In this document: positions 41,739-50,211 of the stretch, in pieces | Layout: each line of letters starts with the position of its first letter | Numbering within the stretch: the first letter of the stretch is position 1 | Source: Rugosimonospora acidiphila | GTDB taxonomy: Bacteria; Actinomycetota; Actinomycetes; Mycobacteriales; Micromonosporaceae | DNA: 64,000 nucleotides | Assembly (NCBI RefSeq): GCF_039543385.1 | Contig: NZ_BAABJQ010000011.1 | Span: 186,001-250,000 of the forward strand | Reading direction: 5' to 3' | The notes under the pieces: model-generated | The model's input: only the letters and a program-made list of their open reading frames with translations | What the model was told of the DNA's origin: nothing | Database searches by the model: none | Made by a program: the position numbers and the translations under genes

Positions 41739-42719
41739 TCACCAGCGGTCGGCGATCTGGGGGGCGATCAGCTCGTCGTACACCTGCCGCACGGTGGCCG
41801 CCGCCTCGGCGGTGATCGGCGCCAGGTTCGCGGCCTCGGCGTTGGCCCGGGCCTGCTGCGGGTTGCGGGCACCCGGGATGACCACGCTGACCCCCGGCTG
41901 GTCCACGATCCAGCGCAGCGCGAACTGCGCCATGGTGGCGCCCGCCGGGATCAGCGGGGACAGCCGGCGTACAGCCTCCAGGCCGGTGGCGAAGTCCACG
42001 CCGGAGAAGGTCTCGCCGACGTCGAACGCCTCACCGTGCCGGTTGAAGTTGCGGTGGTCGTTCTCGGCGAACGTGGTGTGCTCGTCGTACCGGCCGGACA
42101 GCAGCCCGCTGGCCAGCGGTACCCGGGCGAGGATGCCCACGCCGGCCTCGCGCGCCGCCGGCAGCACCTCGGCCAGCGGCCCGAGCCGCAGCATGTTCAG
42201 GATGATCTGCACCGTGGCCACGCCCGGCCGTGCGATGGCGGCCAGCGCCTCGGCCCTGGTCTCCACGCTCACCCCGTACGCGGCGATCCGCTTCTCGGCC
42301 ACCAGCGTGTCCAGCGCGTCGTACACCGCGTCGGTCGAGTACACCGACGTGGGCGGGCAGTGCAGCTGGACCAGGTCGAGGGTGTCCACGCCCAGGTTCT
42401 CGCGGGACCGGTCGTTCCAGGCCCGGAAGTTGTCGAGGGTGTAGTGCTCGGGCACCTGCGCCACCCGCCGGCCCATCTTGGTGGCGACCGTGATGTCGCC
42501 GCCGCGCTCGCGCAGGAACCGGCCGATCAGCCGCTCGCTGCGCCCGTCGCCGTAGACGTCGGCGGTGTCGATGAGGTTCACCCCCGCGTCGACGGCCTCG
42601 GACAGAGTGGCGAGCGCGTCGTCCTCGTCCACCTCGCCCCAGTCAGCGCCTAGTTGCCATGCGCCGAGTCCGATCACACTCACCTGGCGGCCGGTACGGC
42701 CGAAAGTCCGCTGCTCCAC
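41739..42719 (-). CDS. Aldo/keto reductase
   Basis: A 326-residue NADPH-dependent aldo/keto reductase: SVIGLGAWQLGADWGEV, DAGVNLIDTADVYGDGRSERLIGRFLRER containing catalytic Asp and Tyr, VATKMGRR with the Lys, and VDTLDLVQLHCPP with the His. Substrate unknown. It starts 78 bases from the divergent MerR gene; the palindromic pair between them could affect both. Confidence 0.88.
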   Translation of the reverse strand: MEQRTFGRTGRQVSVIGLGAWQLGADWGEVDEDDALATLSEAVDAGVNLIDTADVYGDGRSERLIGRFLRERGGDITVATKMGRRVAQVPEHYTLDNFRAWNDRSRENLGVDTLDLVQLHCPPTSVYSTDAVYDALDTLVAEKRIAAYGVSVETRAEALAAIARPGVATVQIILNMLRLGPLAEVLPAAREAGVGILARVPLASGLLSGRYDEHTTFAENDHRNFNRHGEAFDVGETFSGVDFATGLEAVRRLSPLIPAGATMAQFALRWIVDQPGVSVVIPGARNPQQARANAEAANLAPITAEAAATVRQVYDELIAPQIADRW

Positions 42720-42762
42720 GCCGCGAGCCTACCGGAGATCGACTCCGGCTCGGGGCAGACGT

Positions 42763-42786
42763 TGACAGTGTCATATGACAGTGTCA
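42763..42786 (+). promoter_or_regulatory. Doubled palindrome overlapping a TTGACA promoter element, MerR/VIT operon
   Basis: The 11-base palindrome TGACAGTGTCA occurs twice, at 42763-42773 and 42776-42786, separated by TA. The first copy overlaps a consensus -35 hexamer TTGACA (42762-42767), with a -10-like CACGAT 17 bases on (42785-42790). The MerR start is at 42797, so the transcript would have almost no leader. This fits a promoter remodelled by a MerR-type regulator acting on its own operon. Confidence 0.7.
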
Positions 42787-42796
42787 CGATGACCGG

Positions 42797-43654
42797 GTGA
42801 CCGATGAATGGACGCTGGAGGAACTGGTGCGGCGGGTGGCGGATGCCCTGGCCGCGGACGAGGTCCGCGCGCCCAACGGCCGAGTCCGCGAGGTGCCCGA
42901 CGCCCGCGCCATCCGGTGGTATACGACGATCGGCCTGCTCGACCGGCCGGCCCGGTTCCGCGGCCGGACCGCCCTCTACGGCGAGCGCCACCTGCTGCAG
43001 GTGGTCGCGGTCAAGCGGCGCCAGGCGCAGGGGCTGGCCCTGGCCGAGATCCAGGCCGAGCTGGCCGGTGCCACGGACGCCGCGCTGCGCCGGGTCGCGC
43101 GCATCCCCGGCCGCCCGCCGGCGTCCCCGCCGCCGGTGTCGCTGCCTCCGGCGGCGCCCGCGCACTCGCCGTCGCCGTCGCCTGCGCATCCGGCATCGCC
43201 CCTGCCTCCGGGGTCGCCCGTGGCCCGGCCGTCCGCACCCGCACCGGTTCCGCCGGCGACTCTGGACGAGGGGGAGCAGCCGGTGCGGCCCGGTTCGGCG
43301 GCTCCTGCGATCTTCGCCCCGCTGCCGGCGCGCACCCCACGTCCGGCACCGCCGGCCCCGCCGGCGCGCGCACCCGGCCCGACGCCCCGAGGCGGACCCG
43401 CCCGGCGCGACCGGTTCTGGGCCACCCCGCCAGCCGGCCTGCCAGCCACCCCGCCAGCCGGCCTGCCAGCTGGCTCCGAGGCCACCGAGCTGCGATACCG
43501 CGTGGTGCTGCCGGCCGGCGTCGCGCTGGACCTGCCGTCCGCCCCGTCCTCCCGAGACCTCGCCGACATCACCGCCGCCGCCCAGCCGCTGCTGCGCCTC
43601 CTGGCGGAGCGTGGCCTGCTGACACCCGAGGAGCCCAGCAATGACGACCATTGA
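42797..43654 (+). CDS. MerR-family regulator with long Pro/Ala-rich linker
   Basis: A 285-residue protein. The MerR helix-turn-helix lies at about 35-90 (VREVPDARAIRWYTTIGLLDRPARFRGRTALYGERHLLQVVAVKRRQAQGLALAEIQAELAG), followed by a Pro/Ala/Ser-rich linker of about 120 residues (with repeats such as ATPPAGLP) and a short C-terminal domain (ELRYRVVLPAGVALDLPSAP to LLRLLAERGLL). The protein probably represses or activates its own operon through the doubled palindrome. It ends 14 bases inside the next gene, a VIT-VWA protein. Confidence 0.85.
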   Translation: MTDEWTLEELVRRVADALAADEVRAPNGRVREVPDARAIRWYTTIGLLDRPARFRGRTALYGERHLLQVVAVKRRQAQGLALAEIQAELAGATDAALRRVARIPGRPPASPPPVSLPPAAPAHSPSPSPAHPASPLPPGSPVARPSAPAPVPPATLDEGEQPVRPGSAAPAIFAPLPARTPRPAPPAPPARAPGPTPRGGPARRDRFWATPPAGLPATPPAGLPAGSEATELRYRVVLPAGVALDLPSAPSSRDLADITAAAQPLLRLLAERGLLTPEEPSNDDH

Positions 43655-46250
43655 TGACCTGCGAGACGTCCCGGCCGGTCGCGAGGACGACGGCTTCGGC
43701 GCGCTGCGCACCGAGCGGGGCAACCTGCCACTGCACCGCCTCGACCTGCGGGCGACCATCACCGGGCTGACCGCCGGGATCGAGCTGATCCAGGGCTTCC
43801 GCAACCCGCACGACGTCCCGCTGGAGGCCACCTATGTGTTCCCGCTGCCGGATCGCGCCGCGCTGACCGGGCTGAGGATGACCGCGGGGGACCGGGTCAT
43901 CGAGGGCGTGCTGGAGGAGCGGGCCAGCGCCCGGCAGAGGTACGACGAGGCCATCGCGGCCGGGCAGCGGGCCTCGATCGCCGAGGAGGAGCGGCCGGAC
44001 GTGTTCACCCTGCGGGTCGGCAACATCCTGCCCGGCGAGCAGGTGACCGTGGCGCTCACGCTGGCCGGGCCGCTGTCCTTCGCCGACGGCCAGGCGGAGT
44101 TCCGCTTCCCGCTCGTGGTCGCGCCCCGCTACATCCCCGGTGCGCCGCTGCCCGGCGAGCCGGTGGGCGACGGGTACGCGCCGGACACCGCCGCCGTACC
44201 GGACGCCTCCCGGATCACCCCGCCGGTGCTGCTGCCGGGCTTCCCCAACCCGGTCGACCTGTCCATCGAGGTGCGGCTCGACCCGGCCGGCCTGCCGGTG
44301 CGCGCGCTCGCCTCCAGCCTGCACGCCGTCAGCGAATCAGACGCAGTGGTGCGGGTCCGGCCGGGCGAGCGGGTGAACCGGGACTTCATCCTGCGGCTGA
44401 CCTACGACGAGTCGGCCTCGGCCCTGGCGTTGACCCCGGACGCGCCCCGGACCCCAGCCACCGGCGCCGCCGCGACCGACGGTGCCGCGACCGACGGTGC
44501 CGCGACCGACGACGCGCCGGCGGCCGACCTGGGCGAGGGCACCTGGCGGCTGTCCGTGCTGCCGCCGGAGCCCACGGCGCCGGCCCGGCCCAAGGACCTG
44601 GTGCTGCTGCTGGACCGTTCCGGCAGCATGCACGGCTGGAAGATGGTCGCCGCGCGGCGCGCCGCCGCCCGGATCGTGGACACGCTCACCGACGCCGACC
44701 GGTTCGCCGTACTGGCCTTCGACAGCGTGATCGAGTACCCCGACGCGCTGCCCAAGGGGCTGGCGGCCGGCACGGACCGCAACCGGTACCGGGCCGTGGA
44801 GCACCTGGCCCGCCTCGACGCGCGCGGCGGCACGGAGATGTTCGGCCCGCTGCAGGAGGGGCTTGGGCTGCTCGCCGACCCGTCCCGGGACCGGGTGCTG
44901 GTGCTGGTCACCGACGGCCAGGTGGGCAACGAGGACCAGCTGCTGCGGGAGGTCGCCACGGCCGGCGAGCGCTCCGGCGGCGTCCGGATCCACGCGGTCG
45001 GCATCGACCGGGCCGTCAACGCCGGTTTCCTCGGCCGGCTCGCCGCCTACGGGTCGGGGCGCTGTGAGCTGGTCGAGTCCGAGGAGCGGCTCGACGAGGC
45101 GATGGAGCGCATCCACCGGCGGATCGCGGCCCCGCTGGTCACCGGGGTACGGCTGCGCGCGGAGGGGCTGGAACTGGTCGACGGTACGGCGGCTCCGGCC
45201 CGGATGCCGGACGTGTTCCCCGGGGTGCCGCTGGTGGTGGCCGGCCGGTACCGGGGCCCGGCGGCCGGGAAGCTCATCCTCACCGGTACCGACGCCGCCG
45301 GCGACCCCTGGCGGGTGGAGGTGCCCGCGACCGCGGTGGACGCGCCCGCCTCGGCGGCGATCTGGGGCCGGGCTCACCTGCGCGACCTGGAGGACAGGTA
45401 CACGGTGACCGCCGATGGCGCGCTGGAGCGGGAGATCGTCGCCACCTCGCTGCGCTTCGGCGTGCTGTGCCGGTTCACCGCGTACGTTGCCGTCGATGCT
45501 CGGGTGGTTACCGAGGGCGGCACCCCGCACCGGGTGACGCAGCCGGTCGAGCTGCCGTCGGGCTGGGAGTCGCCAAGCCCGGCCGCGCCGGGTGGGGCGC
45601 CGATGACCATGGCCGCCTTCGCGCTCGGCGGGGCCGCCCCCCGCGCGCGTATGCACCGCGCCGCCCGGTCCGGCGCCACCCCGGCCCAGCCGAAGGCCCC
45701 GGTGTCGCCGCCCCGGCCGCCGACATCGCTCCCGCCGGCGTCGCTCCCGTCGGCGTCGCTGCCGCCCCAGCCGAGCCTGGCGGGGCCGCAGGCCTCGATG
45801 TCCGGCCCGGCCGCCGACGACCCCGGCGCCGAGGCCATCCTGGCCGAGTTGGCCGGGCGGGAGGCGGGTGCGCTGCGCGCGTCCGCCGAGCTGCCGCCCG
45901 CGCGCCGCGCCGAACTGCTCGATGACCTCGCCAGCCGGCTCGACGCCCAGGCCACGTGGCTGGCGTCGGGGCCTCTCGCGGGCGCGCTGCGGGACCTGGT
46001 CGAGGCGCTGCGCGACGCGGCGCTGCCGCTGGCCGAGCGGTGGGACCGCGCGCTGGCCACGCTGGACCGCCTCGCGGCCGGCGATTCGCCGACCGGAGAC
46101 GCTCCGGCCGCCGGAGACCCAGCGGCCGCAGACCCAGCGGCCGCAGACCCGGCTGGCGGCCCGGCAGCGCCTGGATCGGGCGGGTCCGGATCGGGCGGGT
46201 CCAGCCCGGCCGCCGGCCGGCGCAAGGGCGCCTTCTGGCGCCCCCGCTGA
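43641..46250 (+). CDS. VIT and von Willebrand A domain protein
   Basis: An 869-residue protein without a signal peptide, so probably cytoplasmic. The VIT domain (about 20-150; LRATITGLTAGIELIQGFRNPHDVPLEATYVFPLPDRAALTGL) precedes a VWA domain with the metal-site DxSxS at Asp325, Ser327 and Ser329 (LLDRSGSMHGWK), a later Thr in GGTEMFGPL and Asp in VLVTDGQVGNED. A 15-base tandem repeat encodes ATDGA units at about 275-290, and the C-terminal 250 residues are Pro/Ala-rich with helical parts. VIT-VWA proteins act in protein-protein interactions; the partner is unknown. ATG 43641 has GAGGAG upstream and overlaps the MerR gene. Confidence 0.88.
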   Translation: MTTIDDLRDVPAGREDDGFGALRTERGNLPLHRLDLRATITGLTAGIELIQGFRNPHDVPLEATYVFPLPDRAALTGLRMTAGDRVIEGVLEERASARQRYDEAIAAGQRASIAEEERPDVFTLRVGNILPGEQVTVALTLAGPLSFADGQAEFRFPLVVAPRYIPGAPLPGEPVGDGYAPDTAAVPDASRITPPVLLPGFPNPVDLSIEVRLDPAGLPVRALASSLHAVSESDAVVRVRPGERVNRDFILRLTYDESASALALTPDAPRTPATGAAATDGAATDGAATDDAPAADLGEGTWRLSVLPPEPTAPARPKDLVLLLDRSGSMHGWKMVAARRAAARIVDTLTDADRFAVLAFDSVIEYPDALPKGLAAGTDRNRYRAVEHLARLDARGGTEMFGPLQEGLGLLADPSRDRVLVLVTDGQVGNEDQLLREVATAGERSGGVRIHAVGIDRAVNAGFLGRLAAYGSGRCELVESEERLDEAMERIHRRIAAPLVTGVRLRAEGLELVDGTAAPARMPDVFPGVPLVVAGRYRGPAAGKLILTGTDAAGDPWRVEVPATAVDAPASAAIWGRAHLRDLEDRYTVTADGALEREIVATSLRFGVLCRFTAYVAVDARVVTEGGTPHRVTQPVELPSGWESPSPAAPGGAPMTMAAFALGGAAPRARMHRAARSGATPAQPKAPVSPPRPPTSLPPASLPSASLPPQPSLAGPQASMSGPAADDPGAEAILAELAGREAGALRASAELPPARRAELLDDLASRLDAQATWLASGPLAGALRDLVEALRDAALPLAERWDRALATLDRLAAGDSPTGDAPAAGDPAAADPAAADPAGGPAAPGSGGSGSGGSSPAAGRRKGAFWRPR

Positions 46251-46316
46251 CCGCTCTACCGCGCAACGCCTGCCCGGGAATCGCCCGGACGCGAAAGCGC
46301 CCTACCGGAATCGATT

Positions 46317-46347
46317 GCCTGACCGGCCCGAACGGGGTCGGTCAGGC
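46317..46347. terminator. Hairpin between VIT-VWA and cyclopropane synthase-like genes
   Basis: Perfect 9-base arms GCCTGACCG and CGGTCAGGC; the right arm spans the stop codon of the minus-strand gene ending at 46342. Confidence 0.6.
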
Positions 46348-47508
46348 GCCGAGCTGGTCCGGGACGGGCAGCTTGAGCACCCAGCGGTAGGCCTGGACCA
46401 GGCCCATGTCGAAGCCGGCCGCCGAGCCCCACAGGAAGAGCCGGAAGCGCCGGTACAGCGGCTCACCCCAGTTCTTGACCACCTCGTCGCGTGCCGCGTC
46501 CAGCCGCTGCGCCCAGCGCTTGCAGGTCAGGTGGTAGTTGTGCCGGTCGTCCTGGATGCTGATCAGCTCGAACGGGGACCGGGCCACCTCGCGCAGGTAC
46601 TGGTGCAGCAGCAGCGGGGACTGGCCGCCCGGGTACACGTACCGGCTCATGAACGTGGAGATCCGGTGCTTGTTGCGCATGCCCAGCGCGTCCAGGTACA
46701 CCGAGCCGCCCGGCTTGACCAGTTCCGCGTACTTGCGCAGGGTGGTCCGGTAGTCGGGCAGGTGCTCGGTCACGCCCATGTTCACGATCGCGTCGTAGCG
46801 CTGCGGCGCCCGGTAGTTGAAGATGTGCTCGCGCACCACCCGGGCCGTCCCGGTCAGGCCCTCCCGCTCGAACAGCCCGTTGAGGTAGTTCTCCGACTCC
46901 TTGGCCAGAGTGAGCGTGGTCACTTGGATGCCGCGCTTGGCCGCGTACTCCGAGAACGCGCCCCAGCCGCCGCCCACCTCCAGCACGTGGTCGCCCGGCT
47001 TGACCCCGATCGCCTCGACGGCCAGCTCCATCTTGCGGGTCATGGCGTCTTCCAGGGGCTCGTCGTCGTACGCGAAGACGCCCTCCGTGTAGCAGCGGTG
47101 CCGGGTGTCCAGGAAGGTCAGGAAGAACTCGGAGTCCTCGTCGTAGTGCGCGGCGATCGACCGGCGGTCGTGCTCCCGCCGCCCGCGCACCAGTGCCGGG
47201 GTGAACTGGGAGACCCAGGCGATCGGGTGGATGTCATGGAAGAACTTGCGCATCTTCAGCGCGGTGGCCAGGTCGCCGTCCACGTCCAGCCACCCCTGAA
47301 GGTAGGCCACGGCCACCCCGAACTGGTCCAGCCCGGCGAGTGCCTTGGCGCCGCGGGCGTCGGTGACGGTGATCGTGAACACCGGGTCGCCGTTGCCGAG
47401 GGTGTGTGCCGGGGCGCCCGGGCCGGCCGCCACCGCGAACGGGACCGCTGGGCGATCCGCGAAGAATTTCTGGTACCGGCGCTCGAGCGGCGCGATCAAG
47501 TCAGGCAC
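46342..47508 (-). CDS. Cyclopropane-fatty-acyl-phospholipid synthase family methyltransferase
   Basis: A 388-residue SAM-dependent enzyme. SAM motif I is VLEVGGGWGAFSEYAAKRG, and the region IVNMGVTEHLPDYRTTLRKYAELVKPGGSVYLDALGM is typical of the CFA/mycolic-acid-type synthases, with later YVYPGGQSPLLLHQYL. It would add a methylene or methyl group to unsaturated acyl chains of membrane lipids. It is transcribed divergently from thrS. Confidence 0.85.
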   Translation of the reverse strand: MPDLIAPLERRYQKFFADRPAVPFAVAAGPGAPAHTLGNGDPVFTITVTDARGAKALAGLDQFGVAVAYLQGWLDVDGDLATALKMRKFFHDIHPIAWVSQFTPALVRGRREHDRRSIAAHYDEDSEFFLTFLDTRHRCYTEGVFAYDDEPLEDAMTRKMELAVEAIGVKPGDHVLEVGGGWGAFSEYAAKRGIQVTTLTLAKESENYLNGLFEREGLTGTARVVREHIFNYRAPQRYDAIVNMGVTEHLPDYRTTLRKYAELVKPGGSVYLDALGMRNKHRISTFMSRYVYPGGQSPLLLHQYLREVARSPFELISIQDDRHNYHLTCKRWAQRLDAARDEVVKNWGEPLYRRFRLFLWGSAAGFDMGLVQAYRWVLKLPVPDQLGA

Positions 47509-47605
47509 GGCGACAATCTAGCGTGCCCCGGACGTCGCTGGCAGGTGCTCCCCGGTTGCCGGCTAGCATCGGGACCGCAGATTCCACCTTCCTAAGGAGA
47601 GCACC

Positions 47606-49597
47606 GTGGCCGATTCCGTCGTCGTCCCTGCCGGCACGGCGGGCGCCGACGCGGTGGCCGCGGCCGGCCTGCCGCTGGCCGGCCCCCGGGCCATCGTGGT
47701 GGTTCGCGACCCGGAGGGGCGCCTGCGCGACCTGTCCTGGGCGCCCGAGATCGAGACCACGGTCACTCCGGTCAGCATCAGCGAGCCGGACGGACTCAAC
47801 GTGCTGCGCCACTCGACGGCGCACGTGCTGGCCCAGGCGGTGCAGGACGTGTTCCCCGAGGCGAAGCTGGGCATCGGCCCGCCGATCGCCAACGGCTTCT
47901 ACTACGACTTCGACGTCTCCCGGCCCTTCCAGCCCGAGGATCTCGACAAGCTGGAAAAGCGCATGCAGGAGATCATCAAGGCCGGCCAGCTGTTCCGGCG
48001 CCGCCGGTTCGACTCCCTGGAGCAGGCCAAGACCGAGCTGGCCGAGGAGCCGTACAAGCTGGAGCTGGTCGACATCAAGGGCGATGTCGACGCCTCCGAG
48101 GTGATGGAGGTGGGCGGCGGCGAGCTGACCATCTACGACAACCTCGACCCGAAGACGGGACAGCGCTGCTGGGGCGATCTGTGCCGCGGGCCGCACCTGC
48201 CCTCGACCCGGCTGATCGGCGCGTTCAAGCTGATGCGCACCGCCGCCGCGTACTGGCGGGGCAGCGAGCGCAACCCCCAGCTGCAGCGGGTGTACGGCAC
48301 CGCCTGGCCGACCCGGGACGAGCTGAAGGAGTACCTGCGCCTGCTGGAGGAGGCCGCCCGGCGCGACCACCGCAAGCTGGGCGCGGACCTGGACCTGTTC
48401 AGCTTCCCCGACGAGATCGGCTCCGGTCTGGCGGTGTTCCACCCCAAGGGCGGCATCATCCGCCGGGAGTTGGAGAACTACTCCCGCGAGCGGCACGAGC
48501 AGGCCGGGTACTCGTTCGTGAACACCCCGCACATCACCAAGGGGTCGCTGTTCGAGACCTCGGGGCACCTGGCCTGGTACGCCGACGGCATGTACCCGCC
48601 CATGGAGCTTGAGGGCGCGAGCTACTACCTCAAGCCGATGAACTGCCCGTTCCACAACCTGATCTTCCGGGCCCGCGGCCGGTCGTACCGGGAGCTGCCG
48701 CTGCGGCTGTTCGAGTTCGGTTCGGTGTACCGGTACGAGAAGTCCGGCGTGGTGCACGGGCTGACCCGGGTGCGCGGGCTGACGCAGGACGACGCGCACA
48801 TCTACTGCACCCCCGACCAGCTGCAGGACGAGCTCAAGTCGTTGCTGCGGTTCGTGCTGGACCTGCTGCGCGACTACGGGCTGGAGGACTTCTACCTCGA
48901 GCTGTCCACGCGCAACGAAGAGAAGTACGTGGGCACCGACGAGAGCTGGGCCAAGGCGACCGAGGCCCTGCGCACCGCCGCCGAGGAGTCCGGCCTGGAG
49001 CTGGTGCCCGACCCGGGCGGCGCGGCCTTCTACGGCCCCAAGATCTCCGTGCAGGTGAAGGACGCCATCGGCCGCACCTGGCAGATGTCCACCATCCAGG
49101 TCGACTTCAACCAGCCGGAGCGCTTCGACCTGGAGTACCAGTCGGCCGAGGGCGGCCGGCAGCAGCCCGTCATGATCCACCGCGCCCTGTTCGGCTCGAT
49201 CGAGCGGTTCTTCGGCGTGCTCACCGAGCACTACGCCGGGGCGTTCCCGGCCTGGCTGGCGCCGGTACAGGTGGTGGGCATCCCGATCCGCGACGAGCAC
49301 ACGCAGTACCTGACCGAGTTCGTGGCGGCGCTGCGCGCGGAGGGGCTGCGGGCGGAGGTGGACTTCTCGGCCGACCGGATGCAGAAGAAGATCCGCACCG
49401 CGCAGCAGCAGAAGATCCCGTTCATGGCGATCGCCGGGGACCAGGACGTCGCCGACGGCACCGTCTCCTTCCGGTACCGGGACGGCTCCCAGCGCAACGG
49501 GGTGCCGCTGGCCGAGGCGATCGCGCACGTGCGGGACGTGGTTCGCTCGCGCACCAACGAGGGTCCGTCGGCTGAGCTGCCGGTCTCCGAGGGCTGA
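47606..49597 (+). CDS. thrS: Threonyl-tRNA synthetase
   Basis: A 663-residue class II synthetase with N-terminal TGS-like, editing (HSTAHVLAQAV, with the second-site THLPSTRL-type region) and catalytic domains. Zinc ligands are visible as Cys in KPMNCPFHN, His in VHGLTRVRG and His in MIHRALFGSIERF. Motif 2 is RGLTQDDAHIYC, and an anticodon-binding domain (QVVGIPIRDEHTQYLTEFVAALR) ends the protein. GTG 47606 follows AAGGAGA. It heads the conserved block thrS-HIT and onward to the phosphatidylinositol mannoside genes. Confidence 0.95.
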   Translation: MADSVVVPAGTAGADAVAAAGLPLAGPRAIVVVRDPEGRLRDLSWAPEIETTVTPVSISEPDGLNVLRHSTAHVLAQAVQDVFPEAKLGIGPPIANGFYYDFDVSRPFQPEDLDKLEKRMQEIIKAGQLFRRRRFDSLEQAKTELAEEPYKLELVDIKGDVDASEVMEVGGGELTIYDNLDPKTGQRCWGDLCRGPHLPSTRLIGAFKLMRTAAAYWRGSERNPQLQRVYGTAWPTRDELKEYLRLLEEAARRDHRKLGADLDLFSFPDEIGSGLAVFHPKGGIIRRELENYSRERHEQAGYSFVNTPHITKGSLFETSGHLAWYADGMYPPMELEGASYYLKPMNCPFHNLIFRARGRSYRELPLRLFEFGSVYRYEKSGVVHGLTRVRGLTQDDAHIYCTPDQLQDELKSLLRFVLDLLRDYGLEDFYLELSTRNEEKYVGTDESWAKATEALRTAAEESGLELVPDPGGAAFYGPKISVQVKDAIGRTWQMSTIQVDFNQPERFDLEYQSAEGGRQQPVMIHRALFGSIERFFGVLTEHYAGAFPAWLAPVQVVGIPIRDEHTQYLTEFVAALRAEGLRAEVDFSADRMQKKIRTAQQQKIPFMAIAGDQDVADGTVSFRYRDGSQRNGVPLAEAIAHVRDVVRSRTNEGPSAELPVSEG

Positions 49598-49620
49598 CCG
49601 GCGGCCGTAGGATCTCTGGG

Positions 49621-50184
49621 ATGTCCAACGAGACGGACGGTCAGCCCGGCGTACCCGACAACCTGGAGCGGCTCTGGACGCCGCACCGGATGACTTATGT
49701 GAGCGGCTCCGACCGTCCGGACGACGGGTACGAGGCGCCCACCGGCTGCCCGTTCTGCCTGGCGCCGCAGGCGCCCGAGGAGCGCAGTCTCGTGGTGGCC
49801 CGGGGCGAACTGGTGTACGCGGTGCTCAACCTGTACCCGTACAACCCCGGCCACCTGATGATCAACCCGTACCGGCACGTGGCCGACTACCCGGAGCTGA
49901 CCGGCCCGGAGACCATTGAGCTCGCCGAGTTCACCCAGACCGCGATGCGCGTGATCCGGCGGGTCAGCGGCGCGCACGGCTTCAACATCGGCATGAACCA
50001 GGGCAGCGTGGCCGGCGCCGGCATCTCCGCGCACCTGCACCAGCACGTGGTGCCACGGTGGGGCGGGGACGCGAATTTCATGCCGGTTATCGGGCAGACC
50101 AAGGTGCTGCCGCAGCTACTGACGGATACCCGACAGCTTTTAACCAAGGCTTGGCCGGATGGTGACGGCGGTCACCTCGATTAG
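49621..50184 (+). CDS. HIT family hydrolase (Ap4A phosphorylase/hydrolase-like)
   Basis: A 187-residue HIT protein with the histidine triad HLHQHVVPRW near residues 139-148, a zinc-type CPFC motif (GCPFCLAP, about 42-49) and NLYPYNPGHLMINPYRHV. It should hydrolyse or phosphorolyse dinucleoside polyphosphates. It follows thrS by 23 bases, as in mycobacteria, where this gene precedes pgsA. Here an MFS exporter and an EF-G-like gene intervene. Confidence 0.92.
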   Translation: MSNETDGQPGVPDNLERLWTPHRMTYVSGSDRPDDGYEAPTGCPFCLAPQAPEERSLVVARGELVYAVLNLYPYNPGHLMINPYRHVADYPELTGPETIELAEFTQTAMRVIRRVSGAHGFNIGMNQGSVAGAGISAHLHQHVVPRWGGDANFMPVIGQTKVLPQLLTDTRQLLTKAWPDGDGGHLD

Positions 50185-50204
50185 TTAGCCTCGGTCAACT
50201 AATC
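50179..50204 (+). promoter_or_regulatory. Inverted repeat at the HIT/MFS junction
   Basis: GATTAGTT and AACTAATC are perfectly complementary 8-base arms separated by 10 bases, overlapping the HIT stop codon and ending 7 bases before the GTG of the MFS gene. The spacing suits a MarR- or TetR-type dimer controlling the exporter; it may also be a weak hairpin. Confidence 0.6.
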
Positions 50205-50211
50205 TTGACGG

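Noticed and set aside
47509..47605. T-box or other riboswitch before thrS
   Set aside because: The gap is under 100 bases, with no T-box-like conserved stem or antiterminator; actinobacterial thrS is not known to use one.
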